This document shows positions 22,101-34,181 of a stretch of DNA of 64,000 bases, one piece after another; position 1 is the first letter of the stretch, and every line of letters starts with the position of its first letter. A model generated the notes under the pieces. The model was not told the DNA's origin, searched no databases, and worked only from the letters and a program-made list of their open reading frames with translations. Source of the stretch: Mactra quadrangularis (lineage: Eukaryota > Mollusca > Bivalvia > Venerida > Mactridae); contig CM046307.1 of assembly GCA_025267735.1 (NCBI GenBank), forward strand, positions 2,961,258 to 3,025,257, given 5' to 3'. The position numbers and the translations under genes are program-made.

Positions 22101-23171
22101 AGATATATATGTGTGTGTTTATATTTCTCTAAAGTAAATGTATTCATACAAAAGTCGGTCATAGTTTTTCATAATCAGTCATGATATGACATATTTAGTG
22201 CACACACATACACTCAAGGCATACTAATGGTCAAGTTGGGGATGATAGTTTATATTTACGATAGTTAACTTTCGAGATTCTACTGCGTGCTACCAACTAA
22301 ACTAGCCGAGCGGCGTCATCTAATTAATGATGGTGCGACTGTGAATCAGGGACTAAACTAAACACACCTGTGTGGTTACCTGCTGGTTGCAGCTTAACGC
22401 TACGCAGCAATCCATGCCATCTTTATAGAAAAGAATATAAACACTGTTTAAAAATGAGAAATAAATAGGAGAGGAAAATATGTTGTTTTTTTAAATATCT
22501 AAAGTGCCATAGCAATATTTGATTCCTTTTATTCCACACTTTCTCAAATTTAATTTTTTACATTTCAAAGTAAAAGTAGATCAATACCGATGAATAAATA
22601 AATATAGTATGCTCTTATAAAAGTACATTGTACATTGTATCCCACTTTTTTAAGAAATGGACACTTAGTCAAATTCATATTCAGAGAGCTGAGTAGTTTA
22701 AACAGTTAATTGTGTCACTTTTGCATGTTATATTCTGATAACTTCATGTTTGTAAACAATAATTATTATCAAGTCTACTGGTGATGAATATATTTCCATA
22801 TAGTGCCTTTAAAGAGCGTTCGTCATGTCTAAAATGCGAGGAAAAAGACAACCAGACTGCTTTTAGGCAGGAAACATGTGATATTCCATCTACCACCAAT
22901 AAGGGCTTGTCCTAAAGCCTTTGAACTGTTTTGTGTAAGATGTTTATACACGATGCTAGGTAGAGTATCCAGGAGGAAAAAAAGGATAAATCTCTTAAAA
23001 ATCAAGGTACGAGTAACTACGGTCGGTATTGATAGGAAGTAACTAGGACAAAAATAATTACAAGATGATCCTTGAACTAAATGTAAGTATCTGTCAGATC
23101 CCTGTAAAGTAAAGTAATGAAATGTAATGTGCTTATACACTATTGTTGAATAATTCATGACAACATATTAC
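22101..23171. other. Non-coding stretch
   Basis: A 109-codon minus frame at 22829-23158 has no homology I recognise and lacks coding character. Otherwise AT-rich sequence. Confidence 0.4.
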
Positions 23172-23376
23172 ACAGTCAGTCAACCAAACCAATAACTAAG
23201 CGCATGTCAATGACTGACAGCTGTCTTACATGATTTAGAATCAAAGGTAGGAGGGAGAATAGCTGTAGAAATATTTACATATTAAGCAAACTTCACGAAA
23301 GTACGCCCCAACCTTGAACCGAACCTACGGCTCCTCGACCTTCAGACTTGTACGCTACTGGCTGACCTGGACAGCT
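23172..23376 (-). mobile_element. tRNA-derived SINE, family D (internally deleted)
   Basis: On the minus strand a degenerate tRNA-like head (GTACAAGTCTGAAGGTCGAG, GTTCGGTTCAAG) is followed by the family D words ATTCTCCCTCCTACC and CTGTCAGTCATTGACA. The segment between the second block and GGTTGACTGACTG is missing, as is the tail stem-loop. Confidence 0.7.
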
Positions 23377-23445
23377 ACATTAATTACCCACTAAACTAGG
23401 AAAAAATACTCTGGCCTCAATAACAAAGAACACAATATAAGTTTA

Positions 23446-23485
23446 TGCTACTTGTTCACAGATTTTAGCTTAAACATGAACTTTC
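23446..23485 (+). mobile_element. Fragment of the TTAA-type MITE end
   Basis: TGCTACTTGTTCACAGATTT followed by TAGCTTAAACATGAACTTT resembles the first 40 bp of the MITE at 17337. The other end is absent. Confidence 0.5.
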
Positions 23486-23529
23486 CAACAAGTTTAAAAC
23501 TTGAAACAAATCATTAAGAAAGCAGTAAA

Positions 23530-23826
23530 GTAGGAGCAGTAACCCAGTGGTAGGACGCTCACTTAGAGATAGAGAGGTCATGGGTTCGAATCCCACTAGT
23601 GGCACTGCCTACTTCATTGAACAAGAAATTTACCTGCGATAGCTTCACTCCACTCAGATGTAAATAGGAACCTGCGAGGGTAGTCAAATTCCGTTGTGCC
23701 AAATTCATCAACTGCTCTAATAAGCGGAGAAAAAAACTCACCAGGGAGATTGATAGATAGATAGATATCAGTAGCTCGATGACCAGGGGTCATAGCTGTA
23801 AAGTCGGTGAAGTTGCCTAAGCAAAA
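23530..23826 (+). mobile_element. tRNA-derived SINE, family C
   Basis: The head GGAGCAGTAACCCAGTGGTA, with a B-box GGGTTCGAATCCCACTAGTG about 45 bp later, has tRNA spacing. The body to about 23826 (ACCTGCGATAGCTTCACTCC, a short GATA run, GACCAGGGGTCATAGCTG) is unlike families A, B and D. Only one copy is in the window, so the 3' limit is approximate. Confidence 0.6.
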
Positions 23827-24293
23827 ATCGCAGACTATGAAATGTCATTACATTGCAAATGCCTTTACAAAGTATAGATGCATTAATTACAAATTTAGTG
23901 CAAATAGACCAACTACTGTCAAAGGAAATAATTTTATGTTTGTCGTGAAACATATTGAGTGATTTTAATGCATTCTGTGACTGTTGTCATTACTTTACAT
24001 TGCACACATTTAATAGGACAATTTTCTTACATTATCAAATAAATCATTTCCTGAACTGAATTAAAGACATTGAAATGTAATTTAAATTAGAAAATTATAA
24101 TCAAATTATGAGCGCGTGAAGACATAGAACATAAACACATCAACGTCTTCTTTAACATTTTGCTCGTAAATTTGTCTGTAAAAATTGACTTAATCAAAAA
24201 AACATTAACCTTGTAACCCACTTTCTTTCGAATTAATTCATACATGTTAATGTTTTTCCCACATACTTGCTGAAGATCACGTGTTTCACAATC

Positions 24294-24698
24294 CAATCTC
24301 TGTAAACAGATATCCTATAGAACGCTGTCGTGCAGGATCTCTCAGGGTCGCACCAAAGGTCGCGTCGAGATGACCTTTGTGTCGACCAACCAATGGGTAG
24401 CTTTTATCTGGACGAAAAATTATTAATATTATCTTAATTTCGTAATTTCTATTTTCAGACCGAGATTTGTGAGGTAATTTGACGGTGGTGTTATTCCCAG
24501 GCTGTGATTGGACGGCTCTTTTCCAATTGCGTGACGTAGACGATGTAAACAAGTTACTAAACATAATGTTTGTGTCATGAATATTATAATGAGAAAATGT
24601 CACCTGAACGTGACCCTCATAACGAAACAGCTAGATCTAAATTAGCGAATAGGCGAGCGGAGAATTAAATATCGAGTTTTAATCAGATTGATCGCAAC
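24294..24698 (-). mobile_element. Element X, copy 1 (minus orientation)
   Basis: Matches the copy at 60472-60872 in reverse, sharing ATCTCTGTAAACAGATATCC, GTCGAGATGACCTTTGTGTC, ACGTAGACGATGTAAACAAG and TTTTAATCAGATTG. The two termini are unlike each other, but each carries a subterminal hairpin. No coding frame is credible. Confidence 0.8.
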
Positions 24699-26760
24699 TA
24701 ATCCATTGTTTTTGCTGTACTCATTATTTTCACTGTAACAGTACAAGTTTGTTTCTACTGGTAAAACTCATAGATTTGAATTCCGGGTGAACTGTCTAAT
24801 TAATATATTATCACATAATTCAATATTTTACCATTCGCTTACTTCATCATTCTTTCAAACCAAACTCAGGAGAGTAATTTACAGTAATTATAACGCTATT
24901 ATTTTTAGACATAATAAATGAGAACTTAATTTGAGCAAAGATGTTAAGAAAATTTTAAGAAAATCGCAAAATTATTAAGAAATATGTGTTTATGTTTTAA
25001 TCGTATTAAGTAAATCAAAGTTTACACACTTACAAAAGGCTGGTTTAATTTAATTACAATTGAAATTTATACTGAACATATTGATTTTTATGTTAATGTT
25101 ATATTTTCCAAAAAAATATCAATTGAAAGAAAATGCCACACTAAAAAATCGCACAAATGTAAAGATAAATATTTGTTCAACTAAAACAATGATTTCATCT
25201 ATACGTTATCTTCTAGAGTTCTTTAACTAATGAAATTTGAGAAAAAAAACTAAACATAAGGCAAATAATGTATTTTAACTATATTTCATCACACACAATT
25301 TGATTAATGAATTAATGCTTTTTTAATTTGCTAAAATTGTTGTTATTTTCTTTCTTTTCATGGTTTAATACGAGTCGGTTTAACCTAAAATTCGTTTTTG
25401 TCTTATGACGTTTTGCAAGAAATGTATATTATAATATACTTGTATATACATGTATAACTTCTTTAGACGAACTTACTACGTAAAATACATTCTTCTACAA
25501 ATATGAACTATTAAAATGAGTGAAGGACAAATAATCATGCAACATCATCATCATAGTTGCGCAAACAAGCTTGCCTATAAATGTTGAACTCTTAAAATTG
25601 ATACGCATATTAACTTTGACATGACCGTATCCCCTAGATAATAATAAAGTTATCGCGAATAAAGAAACATTTTTACACAACTTGAAAGTACAGATATATC
25701 ATCTTTGTGTTTTATTGTTCACACCAATGTCACAAAGTGAATCTTAGGTAAAAGTGTTAATTACAAAATAATTGTCAGGTTTGTCAACCTCACACTGCAT
25801 ATGATATATGACTGCGTAATATTTGACTTCAAAACTATATTTGCTAGTAAAATGAGGTATATTTGTCAGTTATCCTTCCTTGATAAAGTCTCAAGCGACC
25901 CAATTAGCAAGTAGGTCATATCAGTTGGAATTCTCGGACACTATCATTAAAGTTCTATGTAAGGATAAAAAAAGTTGCATGTAAGGATAAAAAAAATATC
26001 ATCAAATATCTTTCGTGTTGAAAAATATAGATATTAACAAGAGTGATGAAATTTAGATAGTTCTTCAACAGAACAAAGCTATGCTTGATTTTCAAACAAA
26101 TTAAATGATTTACAAAAAAAGTATTTAGGACAGATTGTGTCAAATTTACATTGAAAAATAAGGGTAAAATCCGAGTAAACCAATTGATTCGACCTACCTA
26201 TTTGAAGAGTATACAAGGGGAAATAACTGACAAAAGTCCCTTATTACTATATTGTTTAATAAAAAGTGTTCATTTCCAGAGTGACACGCTAAAATACTTC
26301 GTTAACTTTAATTTTAGAAAACACTTTAAAATTATGACCTAAAGTCATAATTATTCCATCGAGGTTTGACATCCACTCGAGTTCGATTCAATTTTTAAAT
26401 GTCTTTCACATTATAAGAAAGATTTCTTAAGAAAATTTCTGATAGTGATAAACAAATTACGCTTCGAGCGCACAAAAACTGAAAACATTTAGCAAAATTG
26501 ATTACATAGAAATAAAAACGAAAAAAATATCGTGATTCAAAAATTAAAACATCAGGCGTTATGTTCCTCTTTTTTACCATCATTGTGATTATACCGTCAT
26601 TGTGCAATATTGTATTTCTGTTTATTACTTGCCGAACCACATGTGTTAAATACAATTTTCTGGAGTTAATTGAACTTATTACAACATTGATTACACAAAT
26701 GGCATTTAAACTCTTATTTTGTTCAATATTCACAATTCAGTTCAATGTTACATTTGGTAA
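24699..26760. other. Non-coding stretch, 2.1 kb
   Basis: Very AT-rich. Frames of 60-112 codons on both strands overlap one another and show no protein-like pattern. No repeat recognised. Confidence 0.45.
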
Positions 26761-27039
26761 ACCTGGGTCGATAGCGCAGTTGGTAGCGCGCCGGGATTTG
26801 GATACTCGTGCCCGAGGGGATGCGGGTTCGAATCCCACCCGGGGAGGTTATACCCTTCCATGAAAATTTGACAATAATGTTGATTTTCCTCCATTGATTA
26901 GATAATATAGAGAAGTTACCGGCCTAGTAGGTGAGTACTGGTTATAGACAATGGTCCAGGAAAGCTAGGTTAGGTGCGCTGGACGCCGTGAAATGACCTA
27001 AATTGTGTTGATACGGCGTTTACTCCAATAAATAAACAA
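26761..27039 (+). mobile_element. tRNA-derived SINE, family A (well preserved)
   Basis: Clear A-box (GATAGCGCAGTTGGTAGCGC) and B-box (GGGTTCGAATCCCACCCGGG), complete body with a short deletion around GGCCTAGTAGGTGAG, and an intact GACGCCGT...ACGGCGTT tail stem. It ends in AATAAATAAAC. Confidence 0.92.
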
Positions 27040-27168
27040 AGTTACATTTGGAACGACCTCGGTGAACTTCCAAGCAAATATATCAGAAGTGGTAGGAGTA
27101 CAAGTTATAAGACCCGGCGAATAACTCACTGGCAAGTAGTTCTATTTGTGTGTAAGCATGAGCGTGTA

Positions 27169-27169
27169 G

Positions 27170-27212
<43 letters not shown>

Positions 27213-27231
27213 GATAATGATAATGATAATG

Positions 27232-27274
<43 letters not shown>

Positions 27275-27380
27275 TAATACTGCTAATAATACTAATACTA
27301 ATAATAATAACGACTTTATTTAAACAGGCTGCACATTAGGACAAGTCCAATCATCCATGTGGGCCTCTTCAAGTAATGTC
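27169..27380 (-). repeat. LINE-type 3' tail expanded into a microsatellite
   Basis: 27169-27311 is a trinucleotide AAT run containing a pure GATAAT hexamer array of about a dozen units. It is followed by a block that reads on the minus strand CAGCCTGTTTAAATAAAGTC then ATTATTATT. That is a non-LTR 3' end with a polyadenylation-like AATAAA. The array probably grew from its ATT tail. Confidence 0.7.
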
Positions 27381-28854
27381 AATGTTATCAATCAATTTAA
27401 ATGCTATTCTACTAATTAGCTACAAAACAACACCTAACGTCTTAATCATAGCAAATGACCATGGAATATCTACATGCACATTGAAACACGACACCTATTA
27501 TTTTCATGTACGTCACTTAATATTCTATATACATGTATATCACATCCTACATAAAGTGACAGAACAGAATGTTCACCCGAGACAAGTAATGTTAACCGAG
27601 ACTTTAGCCGAAGATGACATAACTTATCAAATATGAACATTCCTTGAATTTTACGCTAAAAGTTTCTCGGTGACAGTGTACAGAAATTGATTAGATTAGC
27701 AGTCCCTTGTTTCAAATTGTGCGTCTGGGATGGAAAGGGACACCAATTCGACCTTTTGGTATATTTCTCAGGTAAGCGATCCAGGACCCTCCTGGGTCTC
27801 TTGTTTTCAATTTGTAAAATATACATTTATCTAAGAAATGAGAATGTAATGCTATGGAAGCGCTGCATAAATGTTATGATGTATTTAATTCATTTTACCA
27901 TTAGGACATATAATCCCCGCACAAAACATGCCCTAAAATTTTCTTACTGCAGAAGTTTTCTAAATCTTAAATAATACGGACATACAATGCATACAAAGCT
28001 GAATTTACTCAAATTTAATTCATATTAAAGCCTACTTACGTCTATAATGCTTAGGCGAAATAAACATATATGTTCTGAAACGCTTTTTTGTTTGATACGT
28101 TCATTCGACTAAGAGTAAGATATCAACCCAGCAATAAAAAACAAGTTTTAAGACGTGACGAATTAACATTAAAAACTTAGCACAGTAAGTGATAGAAAAG
28201 ACATGTAATATTATTATCATGCCATTATGCAAAGCATAATATGTTTTATAACCATAGATAAGTCTTTATCAGAGCATTGTACAGATCTGATTTGTCTCAA
28301 ACTATCATAACAGAGTCGGCAAAACTCACATTATTATTATTTACTGTCGCCTAACATATCATTAAAACCTAATATATAATAAACATTTTCAGACAAAAAC
28401 AATAACGCATTGCAAGTTGGCGTCTTAAAATGTAATATATAGAATACGACAAAAACTGCAGTAAAAAAATATCCTATGTGATGATCTACAGTCGTCACTG
28501 TATATTGGTCCGTTATAATTACGTGTTGTATGCTCTTTATAATAGCTCGTTAAATCAAAGAGCTGTAACATCGAGTGTACTTGGATTTAAACAGTAAATC
28601 ATTTTATAGGACAAGTAATAGCATTACCAAAAATGCTTGATATCGCCGTTTAGCCGTGTATGACATCTCATTTAGTAAAACATTCAAGCAATATGTGTCA
28701 GCGTTTTAGACCGTCGCATGTCTATTTATAGAATACCTGGAATTTGGCCATTGAATGAACAGGCGCTGTAAAGAACATGTTCTGACTATGCACATAAAAC
28801 AGCAATATTATGGTAGACTTAAGAATTATTCCTGTCTGTTTGGTCACAAAGAAA
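27381..28854. other. Non-coding stretch
   Basis: Frames at 27376-27636 and 27687-27974 have no recognisable pattern. The first part may belong to the 3' UTR of the LINE whose tail is at 27312-27380. Confidence 0.4.
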
Positions 28855-28940
28855 CTATATTTAATTAATACAGGTTTAGAGACACAATTAACATTTAAAA
28901 ACATTTTGCTTTCAGGTTTTAAGTTTGACAAAGTTTCCTT
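28855..28940 (+). repeat. Short third relative of the B duplication
   Basis: TTAGAGACACAATTAACATTT, ACATTTTGCTTTCAGGTTTT and AGTTTGACAAAGT align in order with 46303-46365 in B2. The match is short (about 80 bp) and diverged. Confidence 0.45.
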
Positions 28941-29411
28941 TTCTTAATTTAAAAGAACAGAACAAAACTAATATTTTATTTTCAACTCAGGTACATGTTG
29001 TACAGCAAGAGGAAAAGACAAATATAAATTAAATAATACAAAGGCAGGTCCTTTTATTAGTGCCCAATGTGTTGATTTTTATTTGTATGATTGAATATGA
29101 ATAATGGATCCATATTATTTTGGAGTTTAATTATTAAATTTTGGAATTTTTTCTTTTAAAAAGACTACATCTTTACAAAAAGTGACCAAAACTTGTTTTA
29201 AGCATTAACAAGTTGTCCAAAAAAGGTTATACACTTCAAAATCTCAGATGGAGAAGATGTTAGCAATACAATAAGTAATTAGAATAGATACCAGATTTCT
29301 GAGAAAAAATATATGGTCATTGAAATGGTTTTGTATTAGGAGAATTCTGCATGATTTTATTCTGCATGATTTTATTTAGTTAATATGTAGTCTTCTCTCC
29401 GTCGTAGACTT
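28941..29411. other. Downstream flank of the hAT-derived gene
   Basis: No exon or terminal inverted repeat was identified. If the gene is still part of a transposon, its 3' end should lie here. Confidence 0.4.
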
Positions 29412-32400
29412 TCATAATCTGATGAGCTCAGAGTAATCAACTACTAGGGCCCTTAGTTTCACTGCCATTAGTTTGTCTTGGATATTTACACTGAGCCTAT
29501 TTCTAGCCTTGGTTAGGATTCTATTTTGTGTAGAGAATCCTCTTTCACAGCCGGCAGTGGGCACAGCTGATGTAAGGCTCAAGAATGCTAGTTTTAGATG
29601 TTAGGGAACTGATCCCTATGATACTTCCATAACAACTGCCACAAAGATTTGATCTTGTTTCTTGGATAATTTTCTGCCAAGGCAATTTTTTTAACATTTT
29701 TCACTCAGTCTTTGTTTCTGATGGATTGACAATAGGTTGAGATCTAGCCTCTGAGAGTACACTAGTATCTGACTTCCATGTGACACACTTGGGCTTCCCA
29801 TAGTAGTCTAGAAGGGTTTCCATTGCTTCCAGTCCATAAGTGTCCACCTCAGACTTGTTCATTGACCCTATGGGTTTTAGACCTAGAATACCAAAGCTGA
29901 CAAAAAGCTCATCATTTGGAAACCTATAATAGAAAAAAGTAACAAAGAAATTAGTGTTTTTATGGACAAATTTCCAAATTAAGAAAAAGACATTTCTATA
30001 ACAATTATCATAAAAGTTACAACTATATATTGGTATATATCTTAGAACTTATGTACTTAAAGATTGAAACTTCATGCCATACAATATATTGCGTATTTAT
30101 TCATAATTAATCTGTCACGTTCTGCAGGGTAAATCCTCTTCTCTGTTTGCTTTTATATCCTTAGTTTAGACATTCAGACATTTATACAACTTTATACTAG
30201 TATGCAAAATCCACTGTTTGTGCTACAAACAGCATTCAGAAAGAATGTTGATAGAAAAAAATAACAAGGGAATGGGTTAAGGATTTCAAGATGATATAAT
30301 ATGGTATGAATGTGCTGTTTATCAGTTTCTTTTCAATGTCAGAATATAAAAATACATGTTTTTTTGGAATGATTGTAACAGCTGCACCTCGAAACTAAGT
30401 TTTCAAACATATTCTGCACAAACACCTGGGCCATGTTTTTTAGGTTAAAGATTGTTGTGGTCACCCTTTGTTCCTTGAAATCAAGACCTTTCAAGTCCTC
30501 TGTCAGCATTTTCAAATAGGGAGTTTCCATAGAACACACTTTCCATAGTTCATCTTTACAGATGTCTTGACTGATCTGGTTTAGGAGAAAATTATTATTA
30601 TTTTAACACGTTTACCATAAACATCTAAATGCTGCACATAGCATGAATTCTATTCAGTTCAAAACAAGTTTATAATGCCTTCGAGTATGCATTTGGTAAA
30701 AGAGAAGACTCGGATTCGACAGCTCATTCCAGGACTGTTTCACACAAAATTCAATGGCAATATAGACTTGAATGGGTTAATAGTAAACAATGAACCCTGG
30801 TAGATTGAAAAAATAGGTATAGGGTGGGGAATGAAAGTTCAAAAAGTAAAAAATGAATTAAAAGGTGATGCATTTCTACATGTTTACTTATAGGAATTTA
30901 ATAGGAATTTTCTAATATCCTACCTTCACTAGCGCAATATCTATGTTTTCCTTCTGAAAACAATGGCTTAGCACAGTAAGAGGGGTCATAGCATCCATCA
31001 TCATGTATGTTGTCTCAATGAATGAGTCAGTAGCAATCTGCAATGACAAAATGAATCTTATACTTAAATTAAGTTATAAATCTTTTGAAATAAGTACATT
31101 TTATATATTGTATTAAACGGCAAAAACTTTTTGAAACAATTAAACATTTGTATGGTTGCAATCTGATTAAAACCCGATCTAAAATTTTACACGACAACGC
31201 TCTACAGGATATCTGTTTACGGAGAGTGGTATGGTTGCTGCCCTTTTGGCTTTATAGACACAAAAATGATGATAAATTAGAAATTACCTTTTTCTTTAAA
31301 CCAATAGCTTTGGAGTCTTTATCAGATGCTTCAGCAAGGTAAGTAAGTTGACTATCTAGACAACGCCAAACAGCAGTAAGGGCATTGAAATATGACAGCC
31401 ATCTAATAGAGTGGATCTCCTTGATTGTCAGTTTAGGATCATCCATACTTTTCTGAATTTCATGAAGACGTGCCTCACGTTTACTACTTTCCTGTAAATT
31501 AAAGTATAAAGAATAATACATATGCAGTCTAGAGTTTAGTTTCAAAGCAGGTTTGTTTGTAAATGTGTCACAGTGTATAACTAATTATACAGCGATTGAT
31601 ATATACATTTTAACCTTATATCATTTTAATTCAGCCATAAAATGAACATTTTCTTTATTAACCCCTATGTTTACAATGTCCGATCAATGGGACAAAGACA
31701 AACAATACATATCCCGATCATACGGCAATTTCAAAAGACCTCTAAGCAGGATATATATTGGATGCATTAAGAATTGAAATATTTTCATGCGTAAAACAAA
31801 ATACCTCCTAGGTCATTCAGTACATAAATGAAATGGAAGATCCCATTTTGATACTCCGGCCTAAATGTGATTATGTCCACAGATGTCTTCAGAAGTAAAA
31901 TATATAAAACACACACCTTGAAATAATAGAACAGATCCTCTGTCATAACTTGCTGATGTTTTTTTCAACATTGATACTTTTTCAGCAGCTTGTGATGTAC
32001 ATAATGCCAAGCGGTGAGCTATACAATGAACATTATGCATATGTGGGTTAGAGCGTCTCATTATAGCAGGAGCACCTGAAATACATGTATTGTAAGAATT
32101 CTGTCTTAAAATTGAAAAAGATTTAAAGTCATATTATTAAGATTTTAGCAGTTTCAGTATAAAACATAGATAAAACTTTAATGCAGAAAACTATTACAAA
32201 TCAAGTTAATTGATATAACCAAAATTAGTAGCTAAAGAGTTTTTTCAATACAAATAAGACTGCAAGCAAGCACTGTCCGTGCAAATGTATTTATTACACT
32301 TGTTCAATTTCAAATGAAATGCCTATTAAACTCATTGTACACTTATCAAATTGGGACATGACTTGTGCTAGTTTAAATGTATGTTAATAGAGTGGGCACC

Positions 32401-33379
32401 CAGATGCATATGGACATATAATTTGGTTTATTTAACATTAGAGAAAATGTAACCTTTTTCCTTGCCAGTTATTGCAGAAGCTCCATCATATCCCAATGAC
32501 ATTATTTTACTAGCTTGAACCCCTGTCTTGGACATTTTATCTAAAACAGTTCTTGCTATCCCAACACCTGTTGTATTTAGGCACTCTTCATTTGTTGTGT
32601 ACAGAGTCTCTGGCATAGACTCGGAACTCATGACTTGAGCGTAAATGACTAGGCGCTTATTATTACTGATATCTGAGCTTTCATATGTAAGCACAGTCAC
32701 AAATTCAGAGTTGGCTAATTTTGCTATGGTAGAGTTCCATGCCGCCTCAACAAGCCAATCCAGAAAATCATAAACGGATTCTGAAGACTGGTAATTTATT
32801 TTACTTTTATTAAGGATGTCATTGTCCCTTATCCTTTATTTTTAATTCCTTCAACAATAAAATCAGAGATTGAAATTTTGACAAAGGCAAATCCTATTGT
32901 ATTAACCATTTCAAGGCTTTAAACAATATTTCTCTTGCTTTATCATTGTCAGAGTCAGACGAAACCGTTTTGACCACTGTAGCCAAGTCATGTCTTAACT
33001 CGGGCACTCTCATTGAGTTGCAATGATCAGGATGACATGCATGTCTTAACAGTGTAGTATTTTTGGTAGTTTCTAATTCTCATGCTTTTAACCATGCTGT
33101 ATTTTGCTTTCTGTTCATCACAAACAACAATACATGAGATCTGGTTTCTCCTCACTGGCCTTGACGTACCTTAGCCAGGAATAAGCATTGAGCCATTTTT
33201 AAAGACATTCTCTCTTTTTTGGCGGAACAACAGCCTCTGTGCTAGACTTGGCGGGGGTGGTCGGCATCGGACGTAGAATTAATCTGATCAATTTTGGGTT
33301 CGTCAGTTGGACTGCCGCTCCAAATCTGGCCTAAAGGTCTTGGATTATCATCAGTTTTTAACTTTTTCTTAGGTGGCAT
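29412..33379 (-). pseudogene. Multi-exon hAT-transposase-derived gene (ZNF862/KIAA1586-like), disrupted
   Basis: Start MPPKKKLKTDD (ATG 33379) is followed by a TTF-type zinc-finger region (SWLRY...YCCLC, about 33190-33120), then DGASAITGKEKG (about 32440), HCIAHRLALC (about 32025), KEIHSIRWLSYFNAL, and the C-terminal hAT dimerisation motif PTAGCERGFSTQNRI (about 29540), ending at TGA 29414-29412. Exons with canonical sites are 32075-31917, 31491-31288, 31037-30924 and 30575-30388. The last joins 29923 in frame as NLVSR|FPNDE. Lesions: a frameshift in the zinc-finger region, a shift at a seven-A run (31959-31965), and in the last exon a TGG-to-TGA-type stop plus two shifts. Precise splicing argues for past expression and the lesions for present loss. 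Homopolymer shifts could be assembly errors, but the stop is not explained that way. Family name is by recognition. Confidence 0.8.
31155..31226 (+). mobile_element. Element X, 72-bp deletion derivative
   Basis: It joins the extreme left end of element X (GTTGCAATCTGATTAAAACC) directly to its right end (CTCTACAGGATATCTGTTTA), dropping about 330 bp of interior. It sits in an intron of the hAT-derived gene, on the opposite strand. Confidence 0.8.
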
Positions 33380-33589
33380 TTTGATGGAATGAAACATTAA
33401 GCACAGATTACAGCCGGTTCTTTTTTCAATACTTACCGGCAAAAACACTCATTGACGAACGCTAACCGCTGCAAGATTTATCGGCGAACTCGATTTGAAA
33501 GGAATGTTCTGATTGGTTTAGCAGGTCTGCTGTATCAAAATAATCAGTCAATAATACACGTTGTTTAAATGGAAATGGTGTACTCGTAT

Positions 33590-33760
33590 TAATAGCACAG
33601 CGTGACGGTTGCTGTTTCAGGCGTCACACGCTCAATATACGCGGCTCGAACAATCGCTACGCTACGACGAATTCGGTGCGTCCTATGGACGCTTATAGGG
33701 AGAAATGATGCGTCTTTTGCAAATTTGGTGCGTCAGAGACGCAGGACGCAGAGCTAGATT
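33590..33760. promoter_or_regulatory. CpG-rich block with repeated GCGTC words upstream of the hAT-derived gene
   Basis: GGTGCGTCC, GGACGC, GATGCGTC, GGTGCGTC and AGACGCAGGACGCAG recur on both strands in an otherwise AT-rich setting, 210-380 bp upstream of the start. It could be the transposon's subterminal transposase-binding region or a promoter; both are inference. Confidence 0.4.
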
Positions 33761-34025
33761 AATCATTGTAAAAAACTCGATTTTTACACATACGGTCTTA
33801 CTGACTGTAATCCTTACCTTCTATATATAGAATGTTAATAAACTCGATCTTAAGTAGGTAAGATAACCATGCATTTTTCAACAAATGCGAGTTTAAAAAA
33901 GAATAAAACATGTTACAACTAGTTTTGCATTTTTTGGGTCTTATATGTTAACTTTCTATAAACTAGCACTCGTTATATTTTGATAATGGTATTTTCTGGT
34001 AATACAAACAGGTAACCCCACAAAC

Positions 34026-34181
34026 ATGGCGACGACGAGGCCATACACGCACCCCTATTTTGGCTGTCCGACGTCCATATTTTCATCGTGTGACCTCAAA
34101 TGCATTCTAAATGAAAAAGTCGGCCACCAGTCTCGAATCAGAACAAAGAACAGTATTTTGACATATAATAGCGCATCATGA
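34026..34181 (+). CDS. Small ORF of 51 codons in good start context, unknown
   Basis: AAACATGGCGACGACG gives a strong animal start context. The frame begins MATTRPYTHPYFGCPTSI and stops at 34179. It is CpG-rich relative to its surroundings and lies divergent from the hAT-derived gene. No domain is recognisable. It may be a first exon, a uORF or chance. Confidence 0.2.
   Translation: MATTRPYTHPYFGCPTSIFSSCDLKCILNEKVGHQSRIRTKNSILTYNSAS

Noticed and set aside
22829..23158. 109-codon minus frame
   Set aside because: Hydrophobic, Phe/Leu-rich reading of AT-rich DNA without splice signals or family resemblance.
27148..27339. MIMIMI-rich 63-codon frame
   Set aside because: Direct translation of the GATAAT microsatellite.
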